From Oscillospiraceae bacterium (GTDB lineage Bacteria > Bacillota > Clostridia > Oscillospirales > CAG-272): a DNA stretch of 42,621 nt. The first letter of the stretch is position 1. Every line of letters begins with the position of its first letter. The notes beneath the pieces are model-generated. The model saw only the letters and a list, made by a program, of their open reading frames with translations. It searched no databases and was not told where the DNA came from. The stretch lies in assembly GCA_015064135.1 (NCBI GenBank), contig SVSU01000003.1:1-42621 (forward strand), written 5' to 3'. Below, in pieces: positions 27,337 to 37,163 of this stretch. The position numbers and the translations under genes are program-made.

Positions 27337-28230
27337 ATGAAGCAGACGAAAGCTCACCCTCGCCGCAGGAGTGCAATGAATAAGCTGAAGATTCCTGCCA
27401 TCACCTCACCAATGGAAGCCGAGATTCTGTGGCTTCAGATGCAGTATCGGCATCTTGATGACCACAGGGTTTCCAAAAAGCTGCATCGCCACACCTTTTA
27501 CGAGATCCACTTCCAGCGAAAGGACCATACCGTTTATCAAATAGCAGAGTGGGGTGAGGTGACACTTTCCGAAGGTGAATATTTGCTTTTTCCGCCGGGG
27601 ACAGAGCACGTTATGAGCAGTGGAGGGGCGGAATATGAACGTCTGTCCCTGACCTTTGTGCTGAATGGTGGAGAGGATAATCCTGTTTACGCCGCTTTTC
27701 CCAAAAACGTGACCCACGGAAAGATCACGGAGGGGATGGAGGCCGCCATCCGCATTGCCCTGTCTGCTGAGGGTTGTCCGAGGGCAGTAATCCCGTATCT
27801 GATCAGGGAATCCGTGTGCGCTCTGCTCCTGATGCTTTCCTCCTCTCCGAAGGAGAAAAGCGGCTTTGCGGAGAGAGGGGTCAGTCGGGCGGAAGCCTCT
27901 GATGATGGAGAGGACGTTCGCCTGATCCATGCGCGGAAATTTATCGAGGACAACAGCACCCGACCTCTTTCGGTAACGGAAGCGGCTCAGGTGGTGCATC
28001 TGTCAGACAGGCAGCTTAACAGATTATTCAATGAAGCGGAAGGGGTATCGGTTGGCGAATACATCCGAAAGGCGCGCTGCGAGAGGATGAAGGAGCTTTT
28101 GACGGGGACAGAGCTGACCATCCGTGAGATCGCGGAGGCTTTGGGCTTCTCCAACGAGTACAACTGCATCCGCTTTTTTGAATCGGCGGAGGGTGTCAGC
28201 CCGGGACAGTATCGCAGACTGGCTCAGTAG
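27337..28230 (+). CDS. AraC-family transcriptional regulator with cupin-like sensor domain
   Basis: HRHTFYEIHFQRKDHTVYQI...GEYLLFPPGTEH; HTH LSVTEAAQVVHLSDRQLNRLFNEAEGVSVGEYIRKARCERMKELLTGTELTIREIAEALGFSNEYNCIRFFESAEGVSPGQYRR. Confidence 0.93.
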   Translation: MKQTKAHPRRRSAMNKLKIPAITSPMEAEILWLQMQYRHLDDHRVSKKLHRHTFYEIHFQRKDHTVYQIAEWGEVTLSEGEYLLFPPGTEHVMSSGGAEYERLSLTFVLNGGEDNPVYAAFPKNVTHGKITEGMEAAIRIALSAEGCPRAVIPYLIRESVCALLLMLSSSPKEKSGFAERGVSRAEASDDGEDVRLIHARKFIEDNSTRPLSVTEAAQVVHLSDRQLNRLFNEAEGVSVGEYIRKARCERMKELLTGTELTIREIAEALGFSNEYNCIRFFESAEGVSPGQYRRLAQ

Positions 28231-28534
28231 AAGGAGAGAGTGGCAAAAGAGAATCATGCACACAACAATAAATAAAAAATACCGGGACAGATTTCACGAA
28301 AACGTGAGTCTGTCCCGGCTGTTGTTTGGTTTATGCAAGGGGATATACATCAGGCAGCATACTGTACTGGAACAGCAGGAGCGCGTCGCTGATGTCAGTT
28401 GTGCCGTCCTTTGTGAAGTCGGTGGAGCCGATGTAGGGAATGGGGTATACATCGGGAAGCATACTGAACTGGAAGAGCGCCAGCGCGTCTGAGATATCAA
28501 CGGTTTCGTCATGGTTGATGTCACCGAGGATTTC
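28164..28534. repeat. 371-bp direct repeat, left copy (araC 3' end + terminator + dockerin coding segment)
   Basis: Aligns without gaps to 36997-37367 with 7 mismatches counted by eye. Confidence 0.95.
28282..28318 (-). terminator. strong intrinsic terminator of LRR gene
   Basis: CCGGGACAGA-CTCACG-TTTT-CGTGAAA-TCTGTCCCGG then TATTTTTTATTT on minus strand. Confidence 0.85.
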
Positions 28535-31500
28535 TGTAGGTTCTGTGCCGGGCTTGGTTTCGGGCTCGGTTTCGGGCTCGGTTTCGGGCTCAGTCTCGGG
28601 TTCAGTTTCGGGCTCAGTCTCGGGCTCGGTTTCGGGCTCGGTTTCGGGCTCAGTCTCAGGCTCGGTTTCGGGAACGTTCTCGGCGACATCCCAATAGAGA
28701 GAGCAGTATGCACTGTTGTTTGTTAAATAATAGTCCTCAGGTTCCGGAACAAATTCTACAAAAACACGCGTTATAGACTTGTCTGTGAGTTCGAGCGTGT
28801 TGTGCAGTTTTTCGCCCGGTTCCAAAGTAATATCCTTAGTGAAAATAACCTCTCCATCTGTGTCATCACGCTTGATTATAAGTGTTCCGCTTCCGCTGAC
28901 AGATCCATTGTTGCGCGTGAGTGCATCTAAGAGTGGATCTTTCGAAACATAATACACTGATGCTTTTACAGAAATATCCGCAAAACGAACTGTGACAGAC
29001 TCAGTATCGGTTAAACCGTTTTCGTCGGTTACGGTAACAGATATGTCATTTTCTCCGTCGACAAACGTACAATTGAATGTGACAACAGTATTTTCTCCCG
29101 GAAGTATTTCGTTGTCAAACTCCTGTACGGATCCATCTTTTGCATACAGCGTAAACCCGGATGCTGCAGAGGTTCCGTTGTTCCTGATTTGTACCTTCAA
29201 CGAAACGAAATTATCCCCAAAGAGATCTGACGAGTTGTAATCGAGATAATCAATACCAAGGGAGGCAGCAGGTGCTTTATACGAGGAATACAGCGAGCTT
29301 TGTGTCTGCATATCGCTTTCAGATAAGGAGACATCTGTCTGACGGAACACGGTGAGCAAGTTTCCATCGAGAACAACCGTATCGAAACTGTCTATATATC
29401 CTTCGGATTTGATGAAACTGATGGGGTTTGACAAAACATTTCCGTTAAGAATATAACAGTAGATGTCACAGTTTCCGCTTTCTTCTTTTTCTTCTTCGCT
29501 GTAAACTCTGAGGAAGAAATACGTTGTCTCACCGTCGGTAACTACCTCGAAGTCATTGGAACTTCCAAAAGGCAGTGACTTGATAACGGTTTTTGTTTTC
29601 TTGGTGGATTTCATGCAAACGAGCTTGTTGTTTTCAATCCAGTAAGCATGATTGCCGCTGAATGTAATACTATTTGAAGCTCTGCCGGAGGCGATACACA
29701 TGGTTTGACCGTTTGTGTATGCCACGATGGAATTGTCCCCGACCGTGCTGAAATCGTTGTCCGTGTCATGTGCGACTACAACAACAGCGTTTTCTCCGTC
29801 AAATGAGCCGACAGCCAGAGCTGAGACTGCATCGGCATCTTCGCAAAGAACAGTGGGTTCGGTCCACGCACCGTCAATGAAATTGCTTGTGTAAAGGGTG
29901 TTGTTGCCGGTCATACCGAAGAGGTGGTTGTCATTGTTGCTTACCCATGCGGCAACAGGCACACCGTTCACGATGGTCATATCCGGCAGCAAATCAAATG
30001 TATTGTCTGCTGTAAGGAGAACGGGTTTATCAAATGTGCCGGATTCCCAATCGTATTTTGCAGCAGCAACTTCCATGGCACCTGCAATATCATAAGTATC
30101 ATCTGCATCGGATAAAGCTCTGTTTGCTTGGAGATATACAATCCAAATATCATTGCCGTCGGAGCAGAGCTTGAACATGGAGTCCGCGAGAGCGTTGCTG
30201 TCAACAGGCATGGGCTCACTCCAGGAGTTACCGTCCCAAAGAGAGTAAACCAGCTTTTGTGCATTGTAAATGTCATCGCTGCCGCTGTCGTTGAGGAACG
30301 CCATCATGGTAACGCCGTCCGCTGTTACGATCTGGGGATCCGCACCGTCATATACACCGCTCTGGAGTACACCGTCAGCAACGGATTGCCACTGTGAAGA
30401 GAGAGCAGTGGGGGCGGTTTCTGCGAAGGCATAGCGTTTGACATCGTATAATTCCGGACCCACCAGTGCGGACAGAGCGTTTGCGGAGGAATCTTGACCG
30501 TAGATGTACTTATTCCCCGCGAACAAAGCAACGTCAACCTTTAGCCCTTCAAACAGTCCGGATTTGGCATATAACCCAAACTCACCCATCAATTGGATAT
30601 ATTGCAAGCCTATTTCCGGTATAAGGTTGATACGGAATGCGAGGGAAGGTTTTCCGTAAACACCTGCTGAAAGAACTTTATTTCCAACACCGGCACGACA
30701 TAATGCGGCACCGGTTACAAGCATATCAAGGTTATACTCAGTAGGAAGTCGGAGTTTTCCTGATACTTTATCAATTTCGCATACGTCAATCAGGAGCTCT
30801 CCTTTGATAGTGAAATCGACTTCAAGACGAACCGAAATCGCACCGACAGGAACGGTCAATCCCGTACCGTTTGTATATTCGAGTGTAACAATTAACATAA
30901 TTTCAGGATTGTCGAAGATTCCTTTGTCATCAAATTTCAGAGTCAATCTACCGCCTACCTTAAACTTGAAATCGTGACTCGAAACAGGGTTTCCGGCCTT
31001 TTCCGAAACCTTATTCAGTGCTTTTTGAATATCGGAAAGTTTAGGTTTATTGTTTAATCTGACATTGAGTCCATAGCGAATATCCGAATTACTCAGCCTT
31101 CCCTCGATATCCCAACGCGGGGCCGCTATACTGAATTTCATACCGCCCAAAAAATCAACATCATCCGGAAGAACAAAGTCCCATGCATCCTTAAAGAAGT
31201 TATCAAACTCCACCAACCCCTGCGACACAACAACGATATTCAGTGATTTTGATGTAACCACATTATCCGCAGTATGCATCTCTACCGAAACGGGCTCGCC
31301 GGCTTTGAAGTTGCTGTTGTGTACCTTGAAGTTTGCAAAGCAGTATGTATCGGCAGGGCCGCCTTTGGCTTCACCGAGTACGGTGCTTCCCTGTTTCAGT
31401 ACAATTTTTGTAATATCGAAAAGGGAGGACTTACCCGACACGGAGATTTCCGCTGTCAAATCCGCTTTGTTGTTGATTTGTGAGACCTGGTTTGAAAGTT

Positions 31501-34500
31501 TCTGAGCATTGCAGGTCAGGGGGGTGAGTATTTTTTCATCTTTCGGGCTCATAATGATGACGAAGGTGGAGGAAGGGGAGACATTGAATTCTTCGTAATC
31601 ATCATAATCCGTTTTTTTGGCTGAGATGCTGATGGTTTCGCCGTCAGCGGGCATTTTAAATGTCAGCTCTCCGCTGCTGCCCGTGACGCCGGACTGTTTG
31701 CCGAATTTGACCGTAACGCCGCTGAGAGGAATGAGTTTGGTTTCGGTGAGAGGGTCATCCCATTCGCATACGGAAACGGTGCACACCTGCTCGGGCTCAG
31801 TCTCGGGCGCGGAGGTCTCTGGTGCGGTGGTCTCGGGCGCGGTGGTCTCGGGCTTGTCTTTGGGGACATATTCTCCTAAGGATATAAATTTTGATTTGCA
31901 ATACGCATTATTAAAACACATCTGCTCATTAACATAATAAGCTTCTCTGTGGATCCTAGTATGATGCCAAAACTCATCTTCTGCCTTAGAGTCGGAGAAT
32001 CCATACACTGTAACGGAGTTGATGGGGACTTCTCCTTCACAGCCAAACTCCCAAAGGTCAAGATATACCGTTGGATTGAGAATCGTTACACTTTTCACAT
32101 TGGTACAGCCGGCGAAGGCCTCATCGTCAAGCGAAGTAACATTCTCGGGAATCCTCACGCTTGTGAGCCCTTTGCAGCCGTAAAATGCACTTCCGCCAAT
32201 CGAAGTTACGCTGTCGGGAATGTCAATGGTTGTGAGCGCTGTGCAGTGGCAGAATGCACATTCACCAATAGAGGTAACGCTGTCACCGAGGCTCAAACTC
32301 GTGAGCCCAATGCAGCCGTAGAATGCCTCTTTACCAATCGAAGTAACACCGTCACCAATTATGACGCTTGAAAGCCTTTTGCAGGCCTCGAATGCACTTT
32401 CTCCAATCGAAGTAACACCGTCACCAATTATGACGCTTGAAAGCTCTGCGCAGCCACGGAATTTATAAGAACCAATATAAGTAACGCTGTCTCCTATTGT
32501 TACGCTTGTCAGTTTTTCATAGTCCCTAAAAATAAAGCCGGTAAGGGAAGGTACACCATTGCCGATAATTATGTTTTCCAACCCTGTGCAGCCGGAGAAT
32601 GCATAATAACCAATAGAAGTAACGCTGTCGGGGATATCAATTCTTGTGAGCCCTGTGCAGCCATAGAATGAACTGTCACCAATAGAAGTAACGCTGTCGG
32701 GGATATCAATTCTTGTGAGCCCTGTGCAGCCATAGAATGAACTGTCACCAATCGAAGTAACACTGTCTCCGAAGTCCACGTTTGTCAAAACATTGCAGTT
32801 GAAGAATGAACTGTCACCAATCGAAGTAACGCTGTTGCCGATGTTTATGTTTGCCAAACCTATACAGTCTTGAAAAGCACATTCTCCAATAGAAGTAACG
32901 TTGTCCGGAATTTCAAAGGTTGTGAGCCCTGTGCAGCCGGAAAATGCATAATCACCAATCGAAGTAACGCTGTTGCCGATGACCACGCTCGTGAGCCCTT
33001 TGCAATTGGAAAACGCGCTTTTGCCAATACAAGAGACACCGCTGCCGATAGTCACACTTTTCAAAGAGGTGTAGGAAGAGAATGCCTGTTCACCTATATA
33101 AGTAACACTGTCTCCGATGGTTATGTTTTCCACACTAATGTGTGAGTATGGACTGAATATATTTTTAAAATCCTCAACAAAAATCAAACTGTCGGTGGTC
33201 ACGCTTTTTAGTCCTATGCAATATTCGAATGCATCATGAAAAACCGAGGTAACACTGTTGCCGATGGTTATGTCTGTTAAATTTGTGCAGCGCATGAACG
33301 ATTCTGAGCCAATTGAAGTAACTCCGTCGCCTATGGTCACGTTTTTCAGTCCTGTGCAGCCGTAGAATGCCCAGTTACCAATGGAAGTAACGCTGTCGGG
33401 AATGTCAATGCTTGTGAGGCCAGTGCAGCCGTAAAATGCAGCTGTTCCAATGTCAGTAACACTTTCGGGGATATCAATGCTTGTCAGACTTGTACATCTG
33501 TTGAATGCTCTGGCGCCAATGGAAAACAAGCAGTTACCAAGGATAAATTCACTGTCGCCAAAGGACACACTTTTGAGGCCATAGCAGCCGGAGAATGCAT
33601 ATTCATCAATGTAAGTGACACTGTCGGGAATCTCAATGCTTGTTAAGTTTGAGCAGCCCTCGAATGCCTCTTTTCCTATCGAAGCAACGCTGTCTCCGAA
33701 GTCCACGTTTGTTAAACCACTGCAGCCTGAGAAGGCACTGCCGCCAATGTAAGAAACGCTGTCGCCGAATGTCACACTTTTGAGGCCGGTGCATCCAGAG
33801 AATGCACCCCCGTCAATCGAAGTAACACTGTCGGGAAATTCAATGCTTTTGAGGCTGGTGCATCCGGAGAATGCACCGCCGTCAATCGAAGTAACGCTGT
33901 CGCCAATAATTACATTCTCCAATCCTGTGCAACAATAGAATGATTTTCCACTGATCGACGTAATACTATTGCCAATCGTTATGCTTTTAAGATTTTCGTT
34001 TTCGTTAAAATAGAAGCCATTTAGGTCGGGGACACCATTGCCGATAATTACATTTTCCAAATTCGTGCAAATAAGAAATGCATAATCACCAATAGAGGTA
34101 ACGCCATTGCCGATAGTTACATCTGTTAATTCTTTGCAGCCACTGAATGCACTTTTGCCAATAGAGGTAACGCTGTCACCGATAACAACGCTTTTTAGTT
34201 TTTCATATGTTTTAAAATCAAAGCTGTTAAGGTCAGTCACACCGTTACCAATGGTTATTTTTTCTACATTCGAGCAACCTTTGAATGCATTTTTGCCAAT
34301 AGAGGTAACGCTGTCGGGAATGTCAATGCTTGTGAGGCCAGTGCAGCCGGAGAATGCAGCTGTTTCAATGTCAGTAACGCTGTCGGGAATGTCAATGCTT
34401 GTGAGGCCGGTGCAGCCGGAGAATGCCCCGGAACCAATAGAGGTAACGCTGTCGGGAATGTCAATGCTTGTGAGGCCAGTGCAGCCGGAGAATGCAGCTG

Positions 34501-36850
34501 TTTCAATGTCAGTAACGCTGTCGGGAATGTCAATGCTTGTGAGACCTGTGCAGCCGTAGAATGCCCGTATGCTGATAGAGGTAACGCTGTCGGGAATTTC
34601 AATGCTTGTGAGGCCGGTGCAGCCGTAAAATGTTTCGTCGCCAATCGAAGTAACACTTTCGGGAATGTAAATGCTTGTGAGGCCGGTGCAGCCTTCAAAT
34701 GCAGCTGTTCCAATGTCAGTAACGCTGTCGGGAATGTCAATGCTTGTGAGTCCTGTGCAGCCGGAGAATGCCCGTATGCCGATAGAGGTAACACTGTCGG
34801 GAATGTCAATGCTTGTGAGTCCTGTGCAGCCGTAAAAAGCCGAATTGCCAATGGAGGTAACGCCATTGCCGATGATAATGCTTTTCAGGTTTTCATAGAA
34901 ATAAAAGCTACTAAGACTACTTACACCATTGCCGATGGTTATGTTTTCCAACCCTGTACAGCCGTAAAATGCAGCTGTTCCAATGTAAGTAACGCTGTCG
35001 GGGATATCAATGCTTGTGAGCCCTGTGCAGCCGGAGAATGCAGCTGGTCCAATGTCAGTAACGCTGTCGGGAATGTCAATGCTTGTGAGGCCGGTGCAGC
35101 CGGAGAATGCCTCTCTTCCTATCGAAGTAACGCTGTTGGGAATCACAATACTTGTGAGTCTTGTGCAGCCTTTGAATGCCCAGATGCCAATCTCAGTAAC
35201 GCTGTCGGGAATGTCAATACTTGTGAGGCCGGTGCAGCCGGAGAATGCATAATCACCAATCGAAGTAAAGCTGTCGGGGATATCAATGCTTGTGAGCCCT
35301 GTGCAGCCGGAGAATGCAGCTGTTCCAATGTCAGTAACGCTGTCGGGAATGTCAATGCTTGTGAGCCCTGTGCAGCCTTTGAATGCCCGTATGCCGATAG
35401 AGGTAACACTGTCGGGAATGTCAATGCTTGTGAGTCCTGTGCAGCCGTCGAATGCATCTTCACCAATAGAGGTAACACTGTCGGGAATGTCAATGCTTGT
35501 GAGTCCTGTGCAGCCGTAGAATGCAGAATTACCAATCTCAGTAACGCTATCACCGATGGTTACGTTTGTGAGCGCTTTGCAGCCGTAGAATGCATGATAA
35601 CCAATATAAGTAACGCTGTCTCCTATTGTTACGCTTGTCAGTTTTTCATAGTCCGTAAAACTAAAGCCGTTAAGGTCAGGTACACCATTGCCGATAATTA
35701 TGTTTTCCAACCCGGTGCAGCCGTAAAATGTTTCGTCGCCAATCGAAGTAACGCTGTCGGGAATGTCAATGCTTGTGAGGCCAGTGCAGCCGTAAAATGC
35801 ATAATAACCAATGTAAGTAACGCTGTCGGGAATGTCAATGCTTGTGAGGCCAGTGCAGCCGTAAAATGCATAATAACCAATGTAAGTAACGCTGTCGGGA
35901 ATCTCAATGGTTGTGAGCGCTGTGCAGCCGTAGAATGCCCTGGAACCAATAGAGGTAACACTGTCGGGAATGTCAATGCTTGTGAGACCGGTGCAGTCTT
36001 CGAATGCACTGCCGCCAATCGAAGTAACGCTGTCTCCTATTGTTACGCTTGTGAGCCCTGTGCAGCCGTAAAATGCACTTTCGCCAATCGAAGTTACGCT
36101 GTCGGGAATGTCAATGGTTGTGAGCGCTGTGCAGCGGAGGAATGCAGCTGTTTCAATGTCAGTAACGCTGTCGGGAATGTCAATGGTTGTGAGCGCTGTG
36201 CAACCGTAGAATGTCCTGGAACCAATAGAGGTAACGCTGTTGGGAATAACAATACTTGTGAGGCCGGTGCAGCCGTAGAATGCATAATTGCCAATGGTCG
36301 TAACGCTGTCGGGAATGCCAATGCTTGTGAGGCCAGTGCAGCCGTAGAATGCATCATAACCAATAGAGGTAACGCTGTCGGGAATGTCAATGCTTGTGAG
36401 GCCGATGCAACCGTAGAATGCATAATCACCAATCGAAGTAACGCTGTCGGGAATGTCAATGGTTGTGAGCGCTGTGCAACCGTAGAATGTCCTGGAACCA
36501 ATAGAGGTAACGCTGTTGGGAATAACAATACTTGTGAGGCCGGTGCAGCCGTAGAATGCATAATAACCAATAGAGGTAACGCTGTCGCCGATGGTTACTT
36601 TATTTATGGATGTTCTGTGTGGATACCATGGCGCACCGGTATTGATTTTCCATGCACCCATTTTCCCCACGCCGTCAATCACCAACTCACCGTCGTCATA
36701 CAGTACCCACGTCAGGTTACCGCTGTTCGCACCGCATTCGCCTTCCGCCACGGCCTCTCTTGCACCGGCACCAACCGCGCAGAGCACCATACAAATCGCC
36801 GCAACACCAATGACCAATACCGCGCTTGCTAATTTTCTCATATATTTCAT
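28331..36850 (-). CDS. giant secreted BspA-type leucine-rich-repeat protein with C-terminal dockerin
   Basis: 2,839 aa: signal peptide; WVLYDDGELVIDGVGKM BspA-type lead-in; roughly 65 copies of 23-aa unit (GCTGLTSIDIPDSVTSIGxxAFY); Cna-B-like segment; large mixed region; CARDB-like region; (ETEP)n linker; dockerin GDINHDETVDISDALALFQFSML...DFTKDGTTDISDALLLFQYSML. Confidence 0.93.
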   Translation of the reverse strand: MKYMRKLASAVLVIGVAAICMVLCAVGAGAREAVAEGECGANSGNLTWVLYDDGELVIDGVGKMGAWKINTGAPWYPHRTSINKVTIGDSVTSIGYYAFYGCTGLTSIVIPNSVTSIGSRTFYGCTALTTIDIPDSVTSIGDYAFYGCIGLTSIDIPDSVTSIGYDAFYGCTGLTSIGIPDSVTTIGNYAFYGCTGLTSIVIPNSVTSIGSRTFYGCTALTTIDIPDSVTDIETAAFLRCTALTTIDIPDSVTSIGESAFYGCTGLTSVTIGDSVTSIGGSAFEDCTGLTSIDIPDSVTSIGSRAFYGCTALTTIEIPDSVTYIGYYAFYGCTGLTSIDIPDSVTYIGYYAFYGCTGLTSIDIPDSVTSIGDETFYGCTGLENIIIGNGVPDLNGFSFTDYEKLTSVTIGDSVTYIGYHAFYGCKALTNVTIGDSVTEIGNSAFYGCTGLTSIDIPDSVTSIGEDAFDGCTGLTSIDIPDSVTSIGIRAFKGCTGLTSIDIPDSVTDIGTAAFSGCTGLTSIDIPDSFTSIGDYAFSGCTGLTSIDIPDSVTEIGIWAFKGCTRLTSIVIPNSVTSIGREAFSGCTGLTSIDIPDSVTDIGPAAFSGCTGLTSIDIPDSVTYIGTAAFYGCTGLENITIGNGVSSLSSFYFYENLKSIIIGNGVTSIGNSAFYGCTGLTSIDIPDSVTSIGIRAFSGCTGLTSIDIPDSVTDIGTAAFEGCTGLTSIYIPESVTSIGDETFYGCTGLTSIEIPDSVTSISIRAFYGCTGLTSIDIPDSVTDIETAAFSGCTGLTSIDIPDSVTSIGSGAFSGCTGLTSIDIPDSVTDIETAAFSGCTGLTSIDIPDSVTSIGKNAFKGCSNVEKITIGNGVTDLNSFDFKTYEKLKSVVIGDSVTSIGKSAFSGCKELTDVTIGNGVTSIGDYAFLICTNLENVIIGNGVPDLNGFYFNENENLKSITIGNSITSISGKSFYCCTGLENVIIGDSVTSIDGGAFSGCTSLKSIEFPDSVTSIDGGAFSGCTGLKSVTFGDSVSYIGGSAFSGCSGLTNVDFGDSVASIGKEAFEGCSNLTSIEIPDSVTYIDEYAFSGCYGLKSVSFGDSEFILGNCLFSIGARAFNRCTSLTSIDIPESVTDIGTAAFYGCTGLTSIDIPDSVTSIGNWAFYGCTGLKNVTIGDGVTSIGSESFMRCTNLTDITIGNSVTSVFHDAFEYCIGLKSVTTDSLIFVEDFKNIFSPYSHISVENITIGDSVTYIGEQAFSSYTSLKSVTIGSGVSCIGKSAFSNCKGLTSVVIGNSVTSIGDYAFSGCTGLTTFEIPDNVTSIGECAFQDCIGLANINIGNSVTSIGDSSFFNCNVLTNVDFGDSVTSIGDSSFYGCTGLTRIDIPDSVTSIGDSSFYGCTGLTRIDIPDSVTSIGYYAFSGCTGLENIIIGNGVPSLTGFIFRDYEKLTSVTIGDSVTYIGSYKFRGCAELSSVIIGDGVTSIGESAFEACKRLSSVIIGDGVTSIGKEAFYGCIGLTSLSLGDSVTSIGECAFCHCTALTTIDIPDSVTSIGGSAFYGCKGLTSVRIPENVTSLDDEAFAGCTNVKSVTILNPTVYLDLWEFGCEGEVPINSVTVYGFSDSKAEDEFWHHTRIHREAYYVNEQMCFNNAYCKSKFISLGEYVPKDKPETTAPETTAPETSAPETEPEQVCTVSVCEWDDPLTETKLIPLSGVTVKFGKQSGVTGSSGELTFKMPADGETISISAKKTDYDDYEEFNVSPSSTFVIIMSPKDEKILTPLTCNAQKLSNQVSQINNKADLTAEISVSGKSSLFDITKIVLKQGSTVLGEAKGGPADTYCFANFKVHNSNFKAGEPVSVEMHTADNVVTSKSLNIVVVSQGLVEFDNFFKDAWDFVLPDDVDFLGGMKFSIAAPRWDIEGRLSNSDIRYGLNVRLNNKPKLSDIQKALNKVSEKAGNPVSSHDFKFKVGGRLTLKFDDKGIFDNPEIMLIVTLEYTNGTGLTVPVGAISVRLEVDFTIKGELLIDVCEIDKVSGKLRLPTEYNLDMLVTGAALCRAGVGNKVLSAGVYGKPSLAFRINLIPEIGLQYIQLMGEFGLYAKSGLFEGLKVDVALFAGNKYIYGQDSSANALSALVGPELYDVKRYAFAETAPTALSSQWQSVADGVLQSGVYDGADPQIVTADGVTMMAFLNDSGSDDIYNAQKLVYSLWDGNSWSEPMPVDSNALADSMFKLCSDGNDIWIVYLQANRALSDADDTYDIAGAMEVAAAKYDWESGTFDKPVLLTADNTFDLLPDMTIVNGVPVAAWVSNNDNHLFGMTGNNTLYTSNFIDGAWTEPTVLCEDADAVSALAVGSFDGENAVVVVAHDTDNDFSTVGDNSIVAYTNGQTMCIASGRASNSITFSGNHAYWIENNKLVCMKSTKKTKTVIKSLPFGSSNDFEVVTDGETTYFFLRVYSEEEKEESGNCDIYCYILNGNVLSNPISFIKSEGYIDSFDTVVLDGNLLTVFRQTDVSLSESDMQTQSSLYSSYKAPAASLGIDYLDYNSSDLFGDNFVSLKVQIRNNGTSAASGFTLYAKDGSVQEFDNEILPGENTVVTFNCTFVDGENDISVTVTDENGLTDTESVTVRFADISVKASVYYVSKDPLLDALTRNNGSVSGSGTLIIKRDDTDGEVIFTKDITLEPGEKLHNTLELTDKSITRVFVEFVPEPEDYYLTNNSAYCSLYWDVAENVPETEPETEPETEPETEPETEPETEPETEPETEPETEPETKPGTEPTEILGDINHDETVDISDALALFQFSMLPDVYPIPYIGSTDFTKDGTTDISDALLLFQYSMLPDVYPLA
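28535..28690 (-). repeat. 12-bp-period repeat coding Glu-Thr-Glu-Pro linker
   Basis: Repeated ggctcggtttcg / ggctcagtctcg units encoding ETEPETEPETEP. Confidence 0.85.
32000..36600 (-). repeat. 69-bp-period tandem array encoding LRR units (approximate bounds)
   Basis: Units such as gtaacgctgtcgggaatgtcaatgcttgtgaggccagtgcagccgtagaatgc...; period 69 bp = 23 codons. Confidence 0.9.
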
Positions 36851-36885
36851 GCTGTCTCTCCTTTGTCTGTTTTCCTTACTTCTTC

Positions 36886-36914
36886 ATTATATCATATATT
36901 TATCCGGATTTCAA
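36886..36914 (-). promoter_or_regulatory. promoter of LRR gene, with inverted repeat over the -35
   Basis: Minus strand TTGAAA (36909-36914), 17-bp spacer, TATAAT (36886-36891); inverted repeat CCGGATTT-caacca-AAATCCGG at 36904-36925. Confidence 0.65.
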
Positions 36915-36996
36915 CCAAAATCCGGTGTATTTCTCCCTAAAAAATTCACACAAAGCTCCTTGACTTGTTTTGTGGAATGACTTGTATAAAAACTAT

Positions 36997-37063
36997 CTGC
37001 ATCCGCTTTTTTGAATCGGCGGAGGGAGTCAGCCCCGGGCAGTATCGGAGACTGGCTCAGTAG
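36997..37063 (+). pseudogene. 3'-terminal fragment of an araC-type gene
   Basis: Encodes CIRFFESAEGVSPGQYRRLAQ*, identical in protein to the end of the AraC gene at 27337-28230; no upstream araC sequence. Confidence 0.92.
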
Positions 37064-37114
37064 AAGGAGAGAGTGGCAAAAGAGAATCATGCACACAACA
37101 ATAAATAAAAAATA

Positions 37115-37151
37115 CCGGGACAGATTTCACGAAAATGTGAGTCTGTCCCGG
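37115..37151 (-). terminator. intrinsic terminator of cohesin/dockerin gene (repeat copy)
   Basis: CCGGGACAGA...TCTGTCCCGG with downstream TATTTTTTATTT on minus strand. Confidence 0.85.
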
Positions 37152-37163
37152 CTGTTGTTTGGT

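Noticed and set aside
28124-28492. Two nearly identical plus-strand ORFs (28124-28492 and 37011-37325) that look like a conserved hypothetical family
   Set aside because: They are out-of-frame or antisense reads of the 371-bp direct repeat (araC tail plus dockerin complement), not a real gene family.
32000-36600. Regular short repeats that could suggest a CRISPR array
   Set aside because: The 69-bp period is an in-frame 23-codon protein repeat within one ORF; there are no unique spacers of CRISPR type and no cas genes.
35594-36832. 412-aa plus-strand ORF with repetitive Ala/Asn/Cys sequence
   Set aside because: Antisense shadow of the LRR array; stop-free only because of the repeat composition. 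Similar reasoning applies to 34107-34559, 35143-35553 and 36094-36570.
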